DNA of 41,953 nucleotides from the NCBI RefSeq assembly GCF_900112865.1, contig NZ_FONH01000022.1, forward strand, positions 1 through 41,953. The letters run 5' to 3'. The stretch is from Dyella marensis (GTDB lineage: Bacteria > Pseudomonadota > Gammaproteobacteria > Xanthomonadales > Rhodanobacteraceae). Of the stretch, positions 40,106 to 41,953 are shown in pieces. The translations under genes were made by a program, and so were the position numbers. The notes under the pieces were generated by a model. It was given only the letters and a program-made list of their open reading frames with translations, was not told where the DNA came from and ran no database searches. Each line of letters starts with the position of its first letter. Position 1 is the first letter of the stretch.

Positions 40106-40564
40106 TCACTCATCACTGCGACGACTGTGAGATCGGCTTGATCGCCACAACACCACTACGTAGATGACGGCGATCAGGGCCGGCACAGCCACAATAAAAA
40201 GTGTTTGCAGGCCAAGCGGGTGCCAGAGTTGCCCTGAGGCAATCGATCGACTCAGGTCCCTTGCTCCAGCCACAAGAAATGCCGCACAGAGAGCCAGCAC
40301 GGGCAAGGCCTTGTTCTTGATCGGGCAGACGAATGTCCCGGCGGCAATCACACAAATTGGCGTGAGAAACCCGGCAATTCCGAAGGCAAGAAGATCACTG
40401 TCGCTGACAGCAACGATATTGCTGCTCAACGACACGCCAAAGGCTCGCAGTATCCAATGGTGTACATATCCGGCCAGCCAGGCAGCCGGAAGAAACGCAA
40501 TCCAGCGTCCAATCGTAATCACTCTCAGAGTGGCGCCGGATTCCTCGATACCCGCCTTCTGCAT
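40106..40564 (-). CDS. Hypothetical multi-pass membrane protein (152 aa)
   Basis: There are four hydrophobic segments: WIAFLPAAWLAGYVHHWIL, LLAFGIAGFLTPICVIAAGTF, ALPVLALCAAFLVAGA and TLFIVAVPALIAVIYVVVL, with a basic Ser/Arg tail. The ATG at 40564 is chosen; a GTG 9 bp upstream is an alternative. No family is recognised. Confidence 0.65.
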   Translation of the reverse strand: MQKAGIEESGATLRVITIGRWIAFLPAAWLAGYVHHWILRAFGVSLSSNIVAVSDSDLLAFGIAGFLTPICVIAAGTFVCPIKNKALPVLALCAAFLVAGARDLSRSIASGQLWHPLGLQTLFIVAVPALIAVIYVVVLWRSSRSHSRRSDE

Positions 40565-40692
40565 TGGCCTCACCAGTCTCCCGAAAGGTATCGCTCAGCC
40601 TGACCTTCGTTCACGAGGAGGATCGCGAACTCCATGACATGGCCCCATCTGCCTTCAGTTCCATCCCTCCTCCTTTCCGGCCTCGTCGGGAG

Positions 40693-40718
40693 TGTCCGCT
40701 ACGGGTCGGAAGCGGACA
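40693..40718. repeat. Hairpin repeat, GTCCGC...GCGGAC family
   Basis: A 26-bp copy (TGTCCGCTAC, GGGTCG, GAAGCGGACA), 37 bp past the stop of the DUF998 gene. Confidence 0.82.
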
Positions 40719-40755
40719 TCTCAGGAGATTCATTTGATGCCCCGCTCGTGGCCCA

Positions 40756-41409
40756 CTACTGATTGACTGGGAGCTCTCGCGGTGACGCTCGCAATCGAAA
40801 CGACACGGCGAACAGCCACGCGAATAGCACCACGACAAAAAACCGGTTCGCGAGGCCGTATGGCATCCCCTTGTGGAGGGTGAGGAACTGGACGACGAAT
40901 CCGAGCAATATCAGAGAAGTCAGTATCCAAGCGGTTCGCCGATAGGAGCGCCACGCTGGGTGCGCGCCAAAACTCACGGATAGCAGGACGCTTGCGAGGA
41001 AGATACTTCCCACATTCACAAGGAAGCTCATGTCGTGGATGGCTCCCGTTGGAGTAGAAGGCGCGCCGGGTGCATCCGTGGGAAATATGGCCGAGACGAC
41101 CAGCCCAATCGCCGCGATGACGAGCAGAAATATCCCCAAGCGGGCGATAATGGAGCGCAAGCCATTGGTATAGAGCCCCGCTGCAAGCATTAACAAACCG
41201 CAGCTCATCGCAATGAACCAGCTTGTCATGATCCAGCCATACCGACCCACAGCGTAGTTGCTGATGAAATTGGTTGCCGGGGCGTAATCGGGCCGCAGAA
41301 AGTGCAGTGTCAAAAGAGCTATCGCGGCGTAGCCGAAAAAGGCCATAGCGGTGGTTGCAAAGACGCTAGACGTTGAGCGTGGCGCTTTCCCGGCATTCTC
41401 TGTAGCCAT
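40756..41409 (-). CDS. DUF998-family membrane protein
   Basis: This 217-aa protein has six hydrophobic segments and the DUF998 signature layout: HFLRPDYAPATNFISNYAVGRYGWIM in the first loop, IFPTDAPG...TGAIHDMSF between helices 3 and 4, and a late KGMPYGLANRFFVVVLF. AGGAGA lies 8 bp before the ATG. Function is unknown. Confidence 0.88.
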   Translation of the reverse strand: MATENAGKAPRSTSSVFATTAMAFFGYAAIALLTLHFLRPDYAPATNFISNYAVGRYGWIMTSWFIAMSCGLLMLAAGLYTNGLRSIIARLGIFLLVIAAIGLVVSAIFPTDAPGAPSTPTGAIHDMSFLVNVGSIFLASVLLSVSFGAHPAWRSYRRTAWILTSLILLGFVVQFLTLHKGMPYGLANRFFVVVLFAWLFAVSFRLRASPRELPVNQ

Positions 41410-41953
41410 AGTCGAATCTCCTGGCTTTTGCGTTTTCTGGGAAACTTCTCTTCGACCTGCTGTCGCTTTCAGCGCTCTGCTTTCGACGACATGGCGTTCC
41501 TGCGCATGCTCTTCTTCTCTGCGCCCGACGCTTTCAAAGATCTACCCCTTCACACTCTCCGGATACTCCCACCACCACCTCATAATCCCAATGCAACGAA
41601 ACACCCTCGACCCCCTCCTCCCCCCGGCGAAGCGGTGATGCGTGCGAGCGTCGGATTGATCTCCGGGGCCAGGTCGCCGTTCCAGGCGCGGCTGTCGGGT
41701 TGCTGGTGTTGCACGAGCGGCGAACCGGTCGCCGTCGCCACATGCTGCCCGTTCGGCTACCGTCGGCGGAGCATACTCGAACGCAACCGTAGGTTGGGGT
41801 GAGCCAAGGGCGAACCCCAACGGTGCGGGGCGCTTGGAGGTGGCGATGTTGGGGTTCGCCTCTGGCTCACCCCAACCTACGAGGGAGTGGACAAACCCTG
41901 CCTTCCTGTATGGGATAAGCGGCCAACGCCAAGTTCGGAGAGCGACGTGGAAG
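41410..41953. other. Right-end intergenic stretch
   Basis: It contains the palindromic element at 41789-41880. Open frames here (for example 41542-41820 on the minus strand) run into the repeat and show no family-like sequence. A fragment reading AWNGDLAPEINPTLARITA on the minus strand near 41640-41700 has some coding flavour and might be a gene remnant, but this is weak. Confidence 0.4.
41789..41880. repeat. Palindromic repeat, GTAGGTTGGGGT family (copy 4)
   Basis: This 92-bp element has perfect 17-bp inverted ends (GTAGGTTGGGGTGAGCC and its complement). An inner ACCCCAACG/GTTGGGGT pair repeats the nested structure of the copy at 5761-5846. Confidence 0.88.

Noticed and set aside
31300-41409. 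Classical integron with attC sites
   Set aside because: The repeats are simple 26-bp hairpins with no GTTRRRY core sites, no bulged bases and no extended shared flanks, and no integrase is seen. Only the cassette-like layout is kept as a finding.
1-41953. CRISPR arrays, tRNA or rRNA genes, insertion sequences
   Set aside because: No regularly spaced direct repeats, cloverleaf-like sequences, rRNA segments or transposase frames were seen on reading either strand.

Overview
The window is about 42 kb of a high-GC gammaproteobacterial chromosome. Dispersed GTAGGTTGGGGT...ACCCCAACCTAC palindromes, a LacI / GH3 / TonB-receptor sugar locus with TGACAGCGCTGTCA operators, and the gene styles point to Xanthomonadales, probably Rhodanobacteraceae or a Lysobacter relative. 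That placement is inferred; no rRNA or marker gene is present to confirm it.

Layout. (1) 1-5.85 kb: the tail of a LacI-type regulator, a secreted GH3 glycosidase and a TonB-dependent receptor. The last two each have an identical 14-bp palindromic operator upstream, so this looks like a carbohydrate-scavenging regulon. (2) 5.9-13.1 kb: an RhtA/EamA-type exporter, a beta-trefoil (ricin-like) protein, a secreted Vgb-like beta-propeller, and a CadC-type membrane regulator followed by a GH30 glycosidase. (3) 13.1-25.9 kb, the centrepiece: a phenazine gene cluster beside a PAS-LuxR regulator. On the plus strand phzC-D-E-(unknown 121-aa protein)-G-F, then a repeat element, then phzB, supply the core pathway from chorismate to phenazine-1,6-dicarboxylate. 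Divergently, on the minus strand, phzM (O-methyltransferase), a small ABM monooxygenase (phzX-like), phzS (decarboxylating hydroxylase) and phzNO1 (Baeyer-Villiger-type N-oxygenase) supply the tailoring steps. This set matches the iodinin/myxin logic known from Lysobacter antibioticus, so the expected product is a hydroxy/methoxy-phenazine N-oxide. (4) 26-31.2 kb: cold-shock protein, two YkgJ-type Cys-cluster paralogues, and a redox-stress group (HxlR regulator, azoreductase, pirin, FAD-dependent oxidoreductase). (5) 31.3-41.4 kb: visibly lower GC, a run of mostly small minus-strand genes of unknown function (plus a VOC protein, DUF3144, DUF998 and DUF5671 proteins, an alpha/beta hydrolase, and plus-strand yaeQ). 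Many of these genes end at or just before a copy of a 26-bp hairpin repeat, so the region resembles a cassette array.

How the parts work together: PhzC raises flux into the shikimate pathway. PhzE makes 2-amino-2-desoxyisochorismate, PhzD removes pyruvate to give DHHA, and PhzF isomerises it. PhzB promotes condensation and PhzG oxidises the tricycle. PhzS, PhzNO1 and PhzM then hydroxylate, N-oxidise and methylate. No dedicated phenazine exporter or resistance gene lies inside the cluster; the nearby azoreductase/oxidoreductase group is one possible, unproven, source of protection.
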